40,845 nt of DNA, taken from an uncultured Clostridia bacterium. GTDB taxonomy: Bacteria > Bacillota > Peptococcia > Peptococcales > Peptococcaceae. The position numbers and the translations under genes are program-made. The stretch is taken from contig CALXSY010000016.1 of assembly GCA_944391285.1 (NCBI GenBank), forward strand, positions 1 to 40,845, given 5' to 3'. Below are positions 16,317-28,200 of this stretch, piece by piece. How positions within the stretch are numbered: position 1 is the first letter of the stretch; each line of letters starts with the position of its first letter. The notes beneath the pieces were generated by a model. The model searched no databases, had not been told where the DNA came from, and saw only the letters and a list, made by a program, of their open reading frames with translations.

Positions 16317-17198
16317 ATGGAAAATGATACTTTTACGGTATCTATCACACCTAAAGATGAAAACGGAAACGAAGTAACGGTTACAGGAACAGTTACAGTA
16401 AAATTGCCTTTGCCTCAAAATTTCCCTGAGAAAAATCTCTATGTAAAACATACTAAAGGTAACGGAGATGTATTTAAATATAAAGCTACTGTAGATAGTG
16501 GTTTTATTACTTTCACTAACCCCAACGGCTTCTCTGACTTTGAAATTTATGTAGGTTCTTCCTCTAACGGCTATGTTCCGCAAAGAACCTTAACCTTTGA
16601 TACCAACGGCGGAGGCAAGATTGACGCTGTAACCGCTAACTACGGCAAAACCATCGTTTTGGCTGACTACACCCCCAAACGCAGCGGCTATGATTTCGTT
16701 GGCTGGTACAAAGATGAAAAATTGACCGAAAAAATCGAGTATGCTATCTTAGACTACGACATGACTGTTTATGCTAAATGGACTGCCAACGGCGAACCTA
16801 CCGAGGACGCTGATGTCGAAACCAAAATCGTTTTAGTTATCAATGACAAAACTGCTGTTGTTGACGGCAAAGCTGTTAGTAACGACGTTGCTCCTTTGAT
16901 CGTAAACTCCCGCACCTACACTCCGGCTCGGTTCGTAGCAGAATCTTTAGGCGCTAAAGTAGTATGGAACGAACCTACCAGAACTGTTACCATCACCAAA
17001 GGTGACACCAGCATTGTTTTGATTGTTGATACTACTACTGCATACGTTAACGGTGAAGCAGTTAAAATGGATGCTTCTGCTTTCATTGCTGACGGCAGAA
17101 CCTTCACTCCCTGCCGCTTTGTAGCTGAACAATTAGGCGCTAATGTTGAGTGGGATGAAGCTACCAGATCGATTACCATTATTCAGTACGCTGAATAA
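16317..17198 (+). CDS. C-terminal remnant of the surface protein
   Basis: 293 codons in the same frame as the N-terminal half, beginning at an internal ATG that has no Shine-Dalgarno; independent translation is therefore doubtful. Residues about 91-157 form an Flg_new/InlB B-type repeat. Residues about 168-290 form a copper-amine-oxidase N-terminal-like domain, often used for surface attachment or wall association in Clostridia and Negativicutes. Listed separately because annotation pipelines may call it as a gene. Confidence 0.4.
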   Translation: MENDTFTVSITPKDENGNEVTVTGTVTVKLPLPQNFPEKNLYVKHTKGNGDVFKYKATVDSGFITFTNPNGFSDFEIYVGSSSNGYVPQRTLTFDTNGGGKIDAVTANYGKTIVLADYTPKRSGYDFVGWYKDEKLTEKIEYAILDYDMTVYAKWTANGEPTEDADVETKIVLVINDKTAVVDGKAVSNDVAPLIVNSRTYTPARFVAESLGAKVVWNEPTRTVTITKGDTSIVLIVDTTTAYVNGEAVKMDASAFIADGRTFTPCRFVAEQLGANVEWDEATRSITIIQYAE

Positions 17199-17214
17199 TA
17201 TATCACCCCCAAAT

Positions 17215-17250
17215 AAAAAAACGATGAGAATTAATTTCTCATCGTTTTTT
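17215..17250 (+). terminator. Terminator between surface-protein gene and bioY
   Basis: AAAAAACGATGAGAA pairs with TTCTCATCGTTTTTT. The T tract overlaps the stop codon of the convergent bioY gene, and the symmetry lets it serve both strands. Confidence 0.85.
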
Positions 17251-17792
17251 TATACCGTTTCGCTATAGCGCAGCTGTCTGGCTATCTTAGGACAAATAAC
17301 CGCCGCTACAGCAATTTTCAAAAAATCCCCCGGCAGATATACAAGCATGCCGTAAATGATTACATAGCTTACGCTTAAAGCTTTGCCCAAATAAAGATTG
17401 GCAAGCAAATACATATAAGGCAAACCGATAAGATAAAGTATTGCCAAGCCCAATAAAGAAGCCGCAGCTATTTTGACCCCTCCTGGTTTATGCCCGCAAA
17501 TCATCCCTATCACATAAGCCATGGGTATCAATCCAACCAAAAAGCCAAAGGACGGCTGCAATACATAAGTAAAACCCCCGCCTAAAGTAAAGACCGGAAA
17601 ACCTACCAACCCTACCAAGACATAAACTATTTGGGACAATGCTCCGTCCTTTGCTCCCAAAAGCACTCCTGCCATGATGGTGAAAAACACCTGCAAAGTT
17701 AAACTATTGAACCCAAAAGGTATCCTGATAAAAGCTCCCACCGCTGTCAAAGCGGCAAAGATTGCGATAAAAATCATTCTCTTAGCTTGCAT
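17250..17792 (-). CDS. bioY: BioY-family biotin transporter S component
   Basis: 180 aa integral membrane protein with about six segments and BioY-type blocks: RIPFGFNSLTLQVFFTIMAG, LGAKDGALSQIVYVLVGLVG, FPVFTLGGGFTYVLQPSFG and YLPGDFLKIAVA. It is the substrate-binding S component of an ECF-type biotin uptake system; the energising EcfAAT genes are not in the window, so it would use the shared module or act alone. The start is the ATG at 17792 with AAAGGAG upstream; a longer reading adds 14 residues without a ribosome site. Confidence 0.9.
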   Translation of the reverse strand: MQAKRMIFIAIFAALTAVGAFIRIPFGFNSLTLQVFFTIMAGVLLGAKDGALSQIVYVLVGLVGFPVFTLGGGFTYVLQPSFGFLVGLIPMAYVIGMICGHKPGGVKIAAASLLGLAILYLIGLPYMYLLANLYLGKALSVSYVIIYGMLVYLPGDFLKIAVAAVICPKIARQLRYSETV

Positions 17793-17822
17793 AATCCCTC
17801 TCCTTTTTCTAAAATCTTTGTC

Positions 17823-17851
17823 AGTATAGCACAAAAGAACATTATTAGCAA
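17823..17851 (-). promoter_or_regulatory. Sigma-A-type promoter of bioY
   Basis: Minus strand TTGCTA, 17 nt, TATACT, about 30 nt before the bioY ATG. No clear BirA operator could be made out. Confidence 0.6.
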
Positions 17852-17899
17852 GAATTACTTTTCACTTTTAAAAGGAATCATTTATTTTTGCACAAAACA

Positions 17900-17928
17900 T
17901 TGACATTATCCTTATTTTGGCGTAAAAT
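17900..17928 (+). promoter_or_regulatory. Sigma-A-type promoter of serA-like/serS operon
   Basis: TTGACA, 17 nt, TAAAAT: a perfect -35 and near-perfect -10, about 40 nt before the start codon. No T-box leader is visible upstream of either gene. Confidence 0.78.
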
Positions 17929-17966
17929 AAATTAGAATATATCCTCAAAAAGGAGCGTCTGTTGCT

Positions 17967-19538
17967 TTGAAAATTCTCTTTTGCAATGATCCTTCTTTAG
18001 AAGTCATAGATGAATTTAGTGCTCAAAATTGGCAGATTGACGTTTTAAAAAAACTGGGCAAGCCTTTGGACGAGGTTATCGCTGATTACCAGGGATTGGT
18101 CATCGGTGAGGAAAATGCTCTGGATTTTTCTCTTTTGAAAAAAGCCGAACGCTTAAAGGTTATCGGCATTTTGAGCAAAGATATTTTAAATATTGACCAA
18201 GAAGCAGCTACCTCTTTAGGCATCACTATTGTCAATATTTCCCGCAGCATAGCGCCGTCTATCGCCGAATACACCATCGGGCAGATATTATATCTGGCAC
18301 GCTTGCGCCGCAAGTGGCAGCACTGGGAATTAGAGGGCAAGGTTTTGGGTATCATTGGCTTTGGACAAGCCGGAGCCGCTTTGGCAAAAAAGGCTCACGC
18401 CTTAGGCATGGAAATCAAGGTTTACGATCCTTCATTGAGCGAGGCGAGAGCCAAGGCCTACAAGATTCAAAGCGTTTCGCTGGTGGATATTCTGATTGCG
18501 GCAGATGTGGTGAGTATTCATGTGCCGCTGAAGGAAAACACCTGCCATTTATTAAACGCCGAACTGTTAAAGCTCTGCCGAAAAAAATGCCTGCTTATCA
18601 ATAATTCCCTGCCGGAAATTTTGGGCAAGGAAGCTATTTTAAGCTTTTTAAATTCCTCTAAGGAGCATTTGTGCGCCTTTGATTATCCGCACAGCCATCA
18701 GGCTTATTATGCGGAGTTAAAAAATCATCCGCAGGTGATGCTCACCGAAAACAAAGCCACCGACACTTCCGAAGCCAGCAAGCGCAGCGCTGAGGAATTG
18801 GCTGAGGAAATGAAGGCAGTTATTTTAACGGGTATGAGTGAAAACGCTATCAATGTTCCCACCATTGCGCCGAAAAAAATGCCTTACTATGCGCCTTATT
18901 TGAAAATGGCAGCTTTGCTGGGCTTCTTTTTGGGACAATATATTAAAGATGAATTGTCAGAAATAGTTCTTTATGATTACGAGCAGACTATCAGTGATAC
19001 AGCGCCTGTCCTACAGCATTTATTGCAGTATTTGCTGAGCGCTATGGGCTATGAGGATGTAAACTATGTCAATGCTCTTTCCCGGGTATTTAAACTCAAA
19101 ATAGCGGTGCACAGCAACAAAGACAAGCACGGCAAAGGCTTAGGCTTAAGAGTACGGCTCAAAAGCGGCAAGGAAAATTATCTTCATGTAGTCTTAAGCG
19201 ACGGCAAGGTTAGATTGACCGGCATTGACCGGCATCAGCTGGATTTTGAGCTTAAAGAGCACATGCTTTTGATTTATCACGCCGACAAGCCCGGTGTCGT
19301 AGGCTTGGTAGGCAGTATGCTGGGTGCCTGCAGTATCAATATTATCGGCATGACTTTGGACAACAGCTTATCGCCTAAAGAAAATGCCTTGATGTTAGTC
19401 ACTTTGGATTCCAAGATTGACGATGATTTTATCAAGGTTGTTTCCAAGTATGACAATGTTTATGAAGTATATTATATCAACCTGCCTGCGGAGATTTATC
19501 AAAAATTCGACGAAGGCGCCAAGGCTGATTTAAGTTAA
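17967..19538 (+). CDS. SerA-like protein lacking catalytic residues
   Basis: 523 aa with the full layout of long phosphoglycerate dehydrogenases: substrate/NAD Rossmann domains (NAD motif GFGQAG, residues 131-136), an intervening ASB-like domain (about 298-430) and a C-terminal ACT domain (about 432-505; [10 protein letters not shown], with Asp440 and Asn458 at the usual serine-contact places). The catalytic triad is missing. The Arg of NxxRG is Leu215 (NNSLPEI), the Glu of DVFxxEP is lost (FDYPHSHQ) and the His of TPHxGAST is Asn262 (TENKATDT). It is probably not a working dehydrogenase; a serine- or NAD-responsive regulator is my inference. TTG start behind AAAGGAG. serS follows 37 nt later, likely co-transcribed. 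Confidence 0.85.
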   Translation: MKILFCNDPSLEVIDEFSAQNWQIDVLKKLGKPLDEVIADYQGLVIGEENALDFSLLKKAERLKVIGILSKDILNIDQEAATSLGITIVNISRSIAPSIAEYTIGQILYLARLRRKWQHWELEGKVLGIIGFGQAGAALAKKAHALGMEIKVYDPSLSEARAKAYKIQSVSLVDILIAADVVSIHVPLKENTCHLLNAELLKLCRKKCLLINNSLPEILGKEAILSFLNSSKEHLCAFDYPHSHQAYYAELKNHPQVMLTENKATDTSEASKRSAEELAEEMKAVILTGMSENAINVPTIAPKKMPYYAPYLKMAALLGFFLGQYIKDELSEIVLYDYEQTISDTAPVLQHLLQYLLSAMGYEDVNYVNALSRVFKLKIAVHSNKDKHGKGLGLRVRLKSGKENYLHVVLSDGKVRLTGIDRHQLDFELKEHMLLIYHADKPGVVGLVGSMLGACSINIIGMTLDNSLSPKENALMLVTLDSKIDDDFIKVVSKYDNVYEVYYINLPAEIYQKFDEGAKADLS

Positions 19539-19575
19539 TAATATCCGCATTATATTAAAAAAGAAGGGTGAAAAT

Positions 19576-20838
19576 ATGTTAGACATCAAATTTATTCGCT
19601 CCAATCCGGACGAAGTCACAGCGGCAATGAAAAAAAGAGGCATGGATTTAGATTTAAGCGAATTTTTATCTTTAGATGAAAACCGCCGCAAAATCCTTTC
19701 CGAAGTAGAGCAATTAAAAAGCAAACGCAACAGCGTTTCCAAAGAAATCGGCATCATGAAGAAAAACGGTGAAAATGCCGACCAGTTAGTTCAGGAAATG
19801 GGCGAAGTAGGCGAAAAAATTAAAGAATTGGATGAGCAGGTCAAAAATATTGACACTCGCTTGAAAGATATCATTTTAACTATCCCCAATATTCCTCACG
19901 AAAGCCTGCCGGTAGGCGGAGAAAGCGATTATCGTGTGGAGCGCACTTGGGGCGAGCCGACCAAATTTGCCTTTGATCCTCAGGCTCACTGGGATATCGG
20001 CGAAAAATTAGGTATCTTAGATTTTGAGAGAGCTACCAAAGTCACCGGTGCCCGTTTCACTTTTTACCGTGGTTTAGGCGCTCGTTTGGAAAGAGCAGTT
20101 ATTTCTTTGATGCTTGACATTCACACTTCGGAAAACGGCTATGAGGAGCTGATTCCTCCTTACATGGCAAACAAAGATTCTATGACCGGCACCGGTCAAT
20201 TGCCCAAATTTGCCGAGGATATGTTTAAATTAGAAGGCTTGGATTATTATTTAATTCCTACCGCCGAAGTTCCGGTAACCAACTATTACCGCGATGAAAT
20301 TTTAAATGAGAAGGATTTGCCTATCAAACACTGTGCCTTTTCTCCCTGCTTCCGTTCCGAAGCCGGCAGCTACGGCAGAGACACCAGAGGCATTATCCGT
20401 CAGCATCAGTTCCACAAGGTGGAATTAGTTAAATTTGCCAATCCGGAAAATTCCTTTGAAGAGTTAGAGAAGCTTACCAACGATGCGGAGAAGGTTCTCC
20501 AGCGTTTAAATCTTCCTTACCGGGTTATCACTTTAGCTACCGGCGATATCGGTTTTTCGTCGGCTAAGACTTACGATATCGAGGTTTGGCTGCCCAGCTT
20601 TAAAACTTACCGGGAAATTTCCTCTTGCAGTAATTTCTTAGATTTCCAAGCAAGACGTGCCAATATCCGCTATCGTGACAAGCAAGGCAAGGTGCAGTTT
20701 GTGCATACCTTAAACGGTTCCGGCTTAGCAGTAGGACGTACTGTCGCTGCTATTTTGGAAAATTATCAGCAAGCTGACGGCAGTGTTATCGTGCCGGAAG
20801 CATTGCGCCCCTTTATGGGAGTAGACGTGATTAAATAA
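19576..20838 (+). CDS. serS: Seryl-tRNA synthetase
   Basis: 420 aa, normal bacterial length. The N-terminal antiparallel coiled-coil arm spans about residues 25-105 ([18 protein letters not shown]). The class II catalytic core shows [15 protein letters not shown], motif 2 ([20 protein letters not shown]) and motif 3 ([15 protein letters not shown]). It charges tRNA-Ser and tRNA-Sec with serine in the cytoplasm. The ATG follows AAGAAGGG. It sits directly upstream of the replication origin, where dnaA would be expected, and reads towards the origin. Confidence 0.97.
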   Translation: MLDIKFIRSNPDEVTAAMKKRGMDLDLSEFLSLDENRRKILSEVEQLKSKRNSVSKEIGIMKKNGENADQLVQEMGEVGEKIKELDEQVKNIDTRLKDIILTIPNIPHESLPVGGESDYRVERTWGEPTKFAFDPQAHWDIGEKLGILDFERATKVTGARFTFYRGLGARLERAVISLMLDIHTSENGYEELIPPYMANKDSMTGTGQLPKFAEDMFKLEGLDYYLIPTAEVPVTNYYRDEILNEKDLPIKHCAFSPCFRSEAGSYGRDTRGIIRQHQFHKVELVKFANPENSFEELEKLTNDAEKVLQRLNLPYRVITLATGDIGFSSAKTYDIEVWLPSFKTYREISSCSNFLDFQARRANIRYRDKQGKVQFVHTLNGSGLAVGRTVAAILENYQQADGSVIVPEALRPFMGVDVIK

Positions 20839-20849
20839 GCAAAATATCC

Positions 20850-20882
20850 ACCGCAGGCCCCGGAAAAGTCTGCGGTCTTTTT
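20850..20882 (+). terminator. serS terminator
   Basis: ACCGCAG at 20850-20856 pairs with CTGCGGT at 20870-20876 and is followed by CTTTTTCTC. It ends the serA-like/serS transcript before the origin. Confidence 0.78.
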
Positions 20883-20981
20883 CTCAAAAATAAGCGAAAA
20901 ACGGTCGATTTTTGAGCGAAAATGGTTCAAAAGTTTAAAAAAGGCTATAAAAACGGCACTTATCAACTAAAAATAAGGCAG

Positions 20982-21180
20982 TTATAAACAATTTGTGGAT
21001 AACTTGTGGATAATTAGAGATATCTTGTTGATAAAATGTGTATACTTTTTTTGGCTGTTAATTTGTGGACAACTATTTATTATCTTCCACATGCTTATAA
21101 ACATTAGGAAATATGCATAAAATTTACTTTCTCTTTACTTTTCAACATATCCACATCCCCTACTACTTCTACTACTTTAC
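20982..21180 (+). other. oriC: Chromosomal replication origin (oriC)
   Basis: The gene-free 457-nt gap between serS and dnaN holds a dense DnaA-box cluster. TGTGGATAA (perfect, minus-strand TTATCCACA) occurs at 20994-21002 and 21005-21013. One-mismatch boxes lie at 20982-20990 (TTATAAACA), 21026-21034 (TGTTGATAA), 21037-21045 (TGTGTATAC), 21064-21072 (TGTGGACAA), 21095-21103 (TTATAAACA) and 21147-21155 (ATATCCACA). The last box is followed by a GC cluster and DnaA-trios. The flanking sequence is AT-rich. Position directly upstream of dnaN matches the unwinding region of the B. subtilis dnaA-dnaN interval. Confidence 0.88.
21147..21178 (-). promoter_or_regulatory. Basal unwinding element: DnaA box, GC cluster and DnaA-trios
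   Basis: ATATCCACA (21147-21155) is followed by T and CCCC (21157-21160). The minus strand, read 3' to 5' from 21160, is then GAT GAT GAA GAT GAT GAA: six successive DnaA-trio units. Box, GC spacer, trios is the order described for B. subtilis, where DnaA loads on single-stranded DNA. Confidence 0.8.
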
Positions 21181-21295
21181 ACCTTAAATTGTAGAAGAAG
21201 AAGCAAAAAAAATTTGTGCAAAACTTCTGCCTAATAAACTATCTACCTGTAACCTGCACTTGATTACAAAACATGTATCTAAGGAGGATTTAACT

Positions 21296-22405
21296 ATGAA
21301 ATTTTCTGCACCTAAAGAAAATCTGCTTTATGGCATTAATGCCGTACAACGGGCTATTTCCGTTAAAAATACTGTGCCAATTCTTTCAGGCATCTATCTT
21401 AAAGCTAAAGATAAACATCTTGTTTTTGCCGCTACCGATTTGGAAATAGCTATCGAATGCACGGTGCCGGCATTGGTCATTGACGAAGGCGAAATCGTTC
21501 TTCCTGGACGTTATTTGGCAGAATTAACCCGCCGTTTGCCTGACGGCGAAATAATTTTTGAGTATCAGCCCGAAAGCGTTTCTATGAAAATTACCTATGA
21601 AAATGCTGAAAGCTCCATTAAAGGCTGGCTTGGAGAGGAATTTCCCACTATCAGCCAGATTAACGGCGAAAAGGAATTTTCCATTATTCCCAGTGACTTT
21701 ATTTCCTTAGTTAAGCAAACCTCTTTCTGCGCCAATAAAGATGATATTCGTCCCGTATTTACCGGCGCTTTAATCGAAGTTAACAACAATACTTTAAATA
21801 TGGTCACTACCGACAGCTACCGGCTGAGCTTTAAGCAAATCAATATTCAAAATCCCCAGGGCTGTCAGTTTAATAAGGTTGTTCCCGTGAAAGCTTTGGA
21901 GGAATTAAGCCGCATTTTAAAGGACGATGACGACGATTTATTAACCGTCACCTACAATCAAAATCAAATGTCCTTTTCCAACAGCGAAATGCGCTTTATC
22001 ACCCGTTTAATCGACAGCACATTCCCTGATTACAATCGGGTAATACCGAAAAATTATCAAACTTTAATTAAATTTAAAAAGCGCAATCTGCAAAATACCA
22101 TTGACCGCGCTACCTTGTTTATCTCCGACCGTGACGGCAGCAATGTCATCAAGATGAATATTGATAACGATAATATTAATATCACCTCTCAGTCCGATTA
22201 CGGCAAAATCGACGAAAACCTGCCTATCTATCAGGAAGGCGACAATCTATCCATCGCTTTTAATGCCCGCTATCTGACCGATGCCTTTAAAAATATGGAT
22301 TACGAAGATTTAGAAGCGACTTTCAGCGGTTCATTGGGCGCTGCCGTCTTCCGCGGGCTCAATGACAATAAATATCTTTATCTCATCTTACCTTTAAGGA
22401 GTTAA
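21296..22405 (+). CDS. dnaN: DNA polymerase III beta sliding clamp
   Basis: 369 aa from the ATG at 21296, behind AAGGAGG; an in-frame ATG at 21260 lacks a ribosome site. Three-domain clamp pattern: KNTVPILSGIYLKA in domain 1, TDSYRLSFKQI in domain 2 and a C terminus ending YLYLILPLRS. It forms the ring that tethers the replicative polymerase to DNA. It heads the dnaN-recF-gyrB-gyrA block immediately beside the origin. recF begins 5 nt after its stop, with its Shine-Dalgarno inside the end of dnaN. Confidence 0.97.
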   Translation: MKFSAPKENLLYGINAVQRAISVKNTVPILSGIYLKAKDKHLVFAATDLEIAIECTVPALVIDEGEIVLPGRYLAELTRRLPDGEIIFEYQPESVSMKITYENAESSIKGWLGEEFPTISQINGEKEFSIIPSDFISLVKQTSFCANKDDIRPVFTGALIEVNNNTLNMVTTDSYRLSFKQINIQNPQGCQFNKVVPVKALEELSRILKDDDDDLLTVTYNQNQMSFSNSEMRFITRLIDSTFPDYNRVIPKNYQTLIKFKKRNLQNTIDRATLFISDRDGSNVIKMNIDNDNINITSQSDYGKIDENLPIYQEGDNLSIAFNARYLTDAFKNMDYEDLEATFSGSLGAAVFRGLNDNKYLYLILPLRS

Positions 22406-22410
22406 GAAAA

Positions 22411-23520
22411 ATGTACCTCGAAAAGCTTACCTTGGAAAATTACCGCAACTATCTAAATGAAGAAATTGTCTTTGATAAAGGGATCAACCTTTTATTAGGA
22501 CAAAACGGCCAAGGTAAGACTAACCTTTTGGAGGCTGTTTATTACCTCTCCTGTGCCAATACCTTTCGGGGCGGCAAAAAGATTGAGGAATTAATCAATA
22601 TCGAAAAGGATTATTTTCATCTTTCCGCTGTCTTGATTAAAAACCGCACCTTTGAGTTAGAAATTTCCGCCAACCGCCAAAAAAAGCGGCAGATTAAAAT
22701 TAACAATGTCCCTTATAAACGAGGCATCGACCTTTTGGGTTATCTAAAGGTCGTCCTCTTTTCTCCGGACGATCTCAAAACCGTGAAAGGTTCACCCCAG
22801 GAAAGACGGCGCTATTTAGACCTTTCTTTGTCCCAGTACGACAAAAGCTACGGACAAGTTTTGCAGAAATATCAAAAGGTTCTCTTGCAGCGCAACAGCC
22901 TATTAAAGGATAAATCATTACCCTTAAACGAAAGCTCTCTTTCCATCTGGGACGAACAGCTGGTTAACTACGGCAGCGAAATTATCCTTAAACGCTTGAA
23001 CTATCTAAAAAAAATTGTTCCTACTGCCCGCAAAATCCACGCTGAGTTAAGCCAAAACAAAGAAAGATTAAATATTACCTACCAGTCAAGCTTAGGCAAG
23101 ATTGGCGATGTTTCCTTGGCAGAAATGAAAAATTTATTCTTTGATACTCTTATAAAAAAACGAAAAGAAGAATTTTTCCGCACAACCAGCCTTTTCGGTC
23201 CTCATCGGGACGATTTGATTTTTTATTTAAACGATCTGCCGCTTAGGATCTACGGCTCTCAAGGACAGCAAAGGAGCTTTATTTTAGCATTAAAAATGGC
23301 TGAAGCCCGAATTTTTTGCTCTGACGGCGATAAGCCGTTAATGCTTTTAGATGATGTTTTAAGCGAGCTGGATGATTTAAGGCGCAAGTTTCTTCTGGAC
23401 GAGATTAAAAATGAGCAAATGCAGACCATCATCACTGCTGCAAACATGGAGTTTAAAGAGGGAAATTTGCCTTATAATCAAGCGTACGAAGTTTCAAAGG
23501 GAAAAATCATTAAAATTTAA
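22411..23520 (+). CDS. recF: DNA repair/replication protein RecF
   Basis: 369 aa SMC-like ATPase. Walker A GQNGQGKT is at residues 30-37, with LSLSQYDKSYGQ and SQGQQRSFILALKMAEA in the signature region and Walker B MLLDDVLSELDDLRR. It loads RecA with RecO and RecR at single-strand gaps. The ATG follows AAGGAG at the dnaN 3' end, so translation is probably coupled. The small S4-domain gene (rlbA/yaaA) that often lies between dnaN and recF is absent, and so is remB (DUF370) between recF and gyrB. Confidence 0.96.
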   Translation: MYLEKLTLENYRNYLNEEIVFDKGINLLLGQNGQGKTNLLEAVYYLSCANTFRGGKKIEELINIEKDYFHLSAVLIKNRTFELEISANRQKKRQIKINNVPYKRGIDLLGYLKVVLFSPDDLKTVKGSPQERRRYLDLSLSQYDKSYGQVLQKYQKVLLQRNSLLKDKSLPLNESSLSIWDEQLVNYGSEIILKRLNYLKKIVPTARKIHAELSQNKERLNITYQSSLGKIGDVSLAEMKNLFFDTLIKKRKEEFFRTTSLFGPHRDDLIFYLNDLPLRIYGSQGQQRSFILALKMAEARIFCSDGDKPLMLLDDVLSELDDLRRKFLLDEIKNEQMQTIITAANMEFKEGNLPYNQAYEVSKGKIIKI

Positions 23521-25605
<2,085 letters not shown>

Positions 25606-25619
25606 TTAATGGAGGAAAT

Positions 25620-28058
25620 ATGGATAATTTTACACATGGAAAGATTTTGCCCATTGTGATGGAGGACGAACTGCAAAACTCCTTTATCGATTATGCGATG
25701 AGTGTTATCACCAGCCGTGCTTTGCCTGATGTTCGCGACGGCTTAAAACCGGTGCATCGCCGTATCCTTTTTTCGATGTATAAAACGGGTATGTATCCCG
25801 ATAAACCTCATAAAAAATCAGCCCACATAGTCGGCGACGTGCTGGCTAAATATCATCCTCACGGCGACAGATCCGTTTACGATGCTATGGTGCGTCTGGC
25901 GCAGGATTTCAATATCCGCTATCCGTTAATCGACGGTCAGGGCAACTTTGGTTCGGTGGACGGCGACAGCGCTGCGGCTATGCGTTATACCGAAGCCCGC
26001 ATGACCAAGCTGGCTTTGGAAATGCTCACCGATATTGAAAAAGAAACTATCGATTATATGAAAAACTACGACGAGTCCTTGGAGGAGCCGACTGTTTTGC
26101 CCAGCAGATTTCCCAATCTTTTGGTTAACGGCTCATCCGGTATCGCCGTTGGTATGGCAACCAATATCCCACCTCATAACTTAGGCGAAGCTATTGATGC
26201 CGTAATTGCTTTAATCGATGATCCGGAAATGCCCGATGAGAAATTATTAAAAATCGTCAAAGGTCCCGACTTCCCCACCGGCGGCACCATCATGGGCTTA
26301 AAAGGCATTCGTGATGCTTATCTGACCGGGCGCGGTTCTATTAAGGTTCGGGCTAAATCCACCATCGAAAAGATGAGCAACGGCAAATGCCGTATTTTGA
26401 TTCACGAAATACCCTATCAGGTCAATAAAGCCCGCCTAATCGAGCGTATAGCTGATTTGGTCAAAGAAAAGAAAATTGAAGGTATCAGCGATCTCCGTGA
26501 CGAATCCGACCGCAAAGGTATGCGCATCGTCATTGAGCTCAAGCGGGATGCTAATCCGCAAATCGTGCTCAATCATCTGTATAAAAATACCCAGCTGCAG
26601 GACAATTTCGGCGTTATCAACCTAGCTTTGGTCAACGGTATGCCGCAGATTTTGACCTTAAAGCAGATGCTGAAATATTATATTGCTCACCAGGAAGACG
26701 TCATCGTTCGCAGAACCAAGTTTGATTTGCGCAAAGCGGAAGAACGGGCGCACATCGTCGAAGGCTTAAAAATTGCGGTGGATAATATTGATTTGGTTGT
26801 TAAAATCATTCGTTCCTCCCGCACCGATGAGGAATCCAAGCAAAAACTGCATGATGCCTTAGGCTTAACTGATAAACAAGCTCAAGCCGTTATCGATATG
26901 CAGCTTAAGCGTTTAAATGGTTTGGCTATCGAAAAGTTAATCGAAGAGTTAGACGAACTGCGCAAACGCATCGCTTATTACAAGCAAGTCTTGGCTGATG
27001 AAGCAAAAGTTTTAAATATCATCAAAGAGGAAATCACCGTTATCCGCCAGAAATATGCCGATCCCCGCCGCACCGAAATTGCTTTGGACGAGGACGAGCT
27101 GGAAATGGAAGATTTAATCGCCGATGAAGATGTAGTTATCACCATTAGCCACAGCGGCTATATCAAACGGGTGCCCATGGATACCTACAAGAGCCAGAAA
27201 CGCGGCGGCAAAGGCATTACCGGCATGACTACCAAAGAAGAGGATTTTGTCGAGCAGTTATTTATCACCTCGACTCACAATTATCTGATGTTCTTTACCA
27301 ATACCGGCAAATGCTACCGCTTAAAGGTTTACGATATTCCCGAAACCAGCCGCACCGCCAAAGGTACAGCTATGGTTAACCTCATCAATATCAATAACGA
27401 GGAAAAAATCACCGCCGTTATTTCCGTCAAAGATTTCAGCGAGGAAAAATATCTCTTGGCTGCGACCCGTCACGGCTATGTCAAAAAGACTGTTTTAAGC
27501 GAGTATGATTCCTCCCGCAAGGACGGCTTAATCGCTATCAATTTAGAGGAAGGCGACGAACTGGTTAAAGTAGTCTTAACCGACGGCAAGCAGGAATTGA
27601 TTTTGGTTACTGCTCAAGGCATGTCGATTCGCTTCAGCGAAGAAGAGGTTCGTCCGATCGGACGCACCGGACAAGGTGTTCACGGCATCAAACTGACCAA
27701 AGGCGATCATGTTCAGGCGATGGATATGGTCAGAAGCGATGCTCAGGTTTTGGTTATCACCGAAAACGGCTACGGCAAGCGCACTTCTATCGATGAATAC
27801 CGCTCGCAAAGCCGCGGCGGCAAAGGTATTCAAACTATCAAAGAAAGCAAACGCAACGGCGATATTGTCGATATGCTGATTGTAAAAAATGGCGAGGAAA
27901 TCATGGTCGTTACTACTGAAGGCATCATCATTCGCCTGGAAGTAAGCGGCATTACCTCCTCCGGCAGAGCAACTATGGGTGTTATGCTCATGCGCTTAAA
28001 TGAAAACGATAGGGTCATCGCTATGGCCAAAGTCATCAACGACAATAATGTTAATTAA
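25620..28058 (+). CDS. gyrA: DNA gyrase subunit A
   Basis: 812 aa. The breakage-reunion domain has catalytic Tyr123 in [10 protein letters not shown]. The C-terminal beta-pinwheel carries the gyrase-specific box QKRGGKG, which separates it from ParC. The ATG follows GGAGGAAAT. In the quinolone-resistance region the sequence is [14 protein letters not shown]: Arg84 (AGA) stands where E. coli has Ser83 and S. aureus Ser84, while Asp88 (E. coli Asp87) is kept. Serine or alanine is the common residue here, so this protein may be naturally less sensitive to fluoroquinolones. Confidence 0.97.
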   Translation: MDNFTHGKILPIVMEDELQNSFIDYAMSVITSRALPDVRDGLKPVHRRILFSMYKTGMYPDKPHKKSAHIVGDVLAKYHPHGDRSVYDAMVRLAQDFNIRYPLIDGQGNFGSVDGDSAAAMRYTEARMTKLALEMLTDIEKETIDYMKNYDESLEEPTVLPSRFPNLLVNGSSGIAVGMATNIPPHNLGEAIDAVIALIDDPEMPDEKLLKIVKGPDFPTGGTIMGLKGIRDAYLTGRGSIKVRAKSTIEKMSNGKCRILIHEIPYQVNKARLIERIADLVKEKKIEGISDLRDESDRKGMRIVIELKRDANPQIVLNHLYKNTQLQDNFGVINLALVNGMPQILTLKQMLKYYIAHQEDVIVRRTKFDLRKAEERAHIVEGLKIAVDNIDLVVKIIRSSRTDEESKQKLHDALGLTDKQAQAVIDMQLKRLNGLAIEKLIEELDELRKRIAYYKQVLADEAKVLNIIKEEITVIRQKYADPRRTEIALDEDELEMEDLIADEDVVITISHSGYIKRVPMDTYKSQKRGGKGITGMTTKEEDFVEQLFITSTHNYLMFFTNTGKCYRLKVYDIPETSRTAKGTAMVNLININNEEKITAVISVKDFSEEKYLLAATRHGYVKKTVLSEYDSSRKDGLIAINLEEGDELVKVVLTDGKQELILVTAQGMSIRFSEEEVRPIGRTGQGVHGIKLTKGDHVQAMDMVRSDAQVLVITENGYGKRTSIDEYRSQSRGGKGIQTIKESKRNGDIVDMLIVKNGEEIMVVTTEGIIIRLEVSGITSSGRATMGVMLMRLNENDRVIAMAKVINDNNVN

Positions 28059-28084
28059 AAAGCAGGCATAAGCCTGCTTTTTTT
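28057..28084 (+). terminator. gyrA terminator
   Basis: GCAGGC-ATAA-GCCTGC hairpin with A-rich and T-rich flanks (7 T residues), directly after the gyrA stop. Confidence 0.88.
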
Positions 28085-28200
28085 ACTGTTTTGTTTATAT
28101 TTTTACGGTAAGTAATTGTTTATTTTTGCAGGAAAAAAATTTTCCTTTGGCGAAATATATTTATAGAGAGTTTATAATTTTGATGTAAGGAGGAAAACCG

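Larger units (their letters stand above)
14988..17198 (+). pseudogene. Secreted surface protein interrupted by an in-frame TAA
   Basis: One reading frame of 736 codons runs from 14988 to 17198, broken only by TAA at 16047-16049 (codon 354). The frame stays open immediately after it (SEPNEAYIADDYAAVEVDG), and the expected text there is GGTFSSEPN, so a single TCA-to-TAA change explains the break. Order of parts: signal peptide, beta-helix-like repeats with ISGG/ITGG turns, an Flg_new/InlB-type repeat (LTFDTNGGG...FVGWYKD...VYAKWT) and a copper-amine-oxidase-N1-type domain of two TYTPARFVAESLGA-like repeats. It is either a recent pseudogene, a strain-level truncation or a sequencing error. Confidence 0.75.

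Noticed and set aside
17835-19575. T-box or other riboswitch before the serA-like gene or serS
   Set aside because: No T-box motif, specifier stem or antiterminator; the leader is about 40 nt and the serS gap is only 37 nt.
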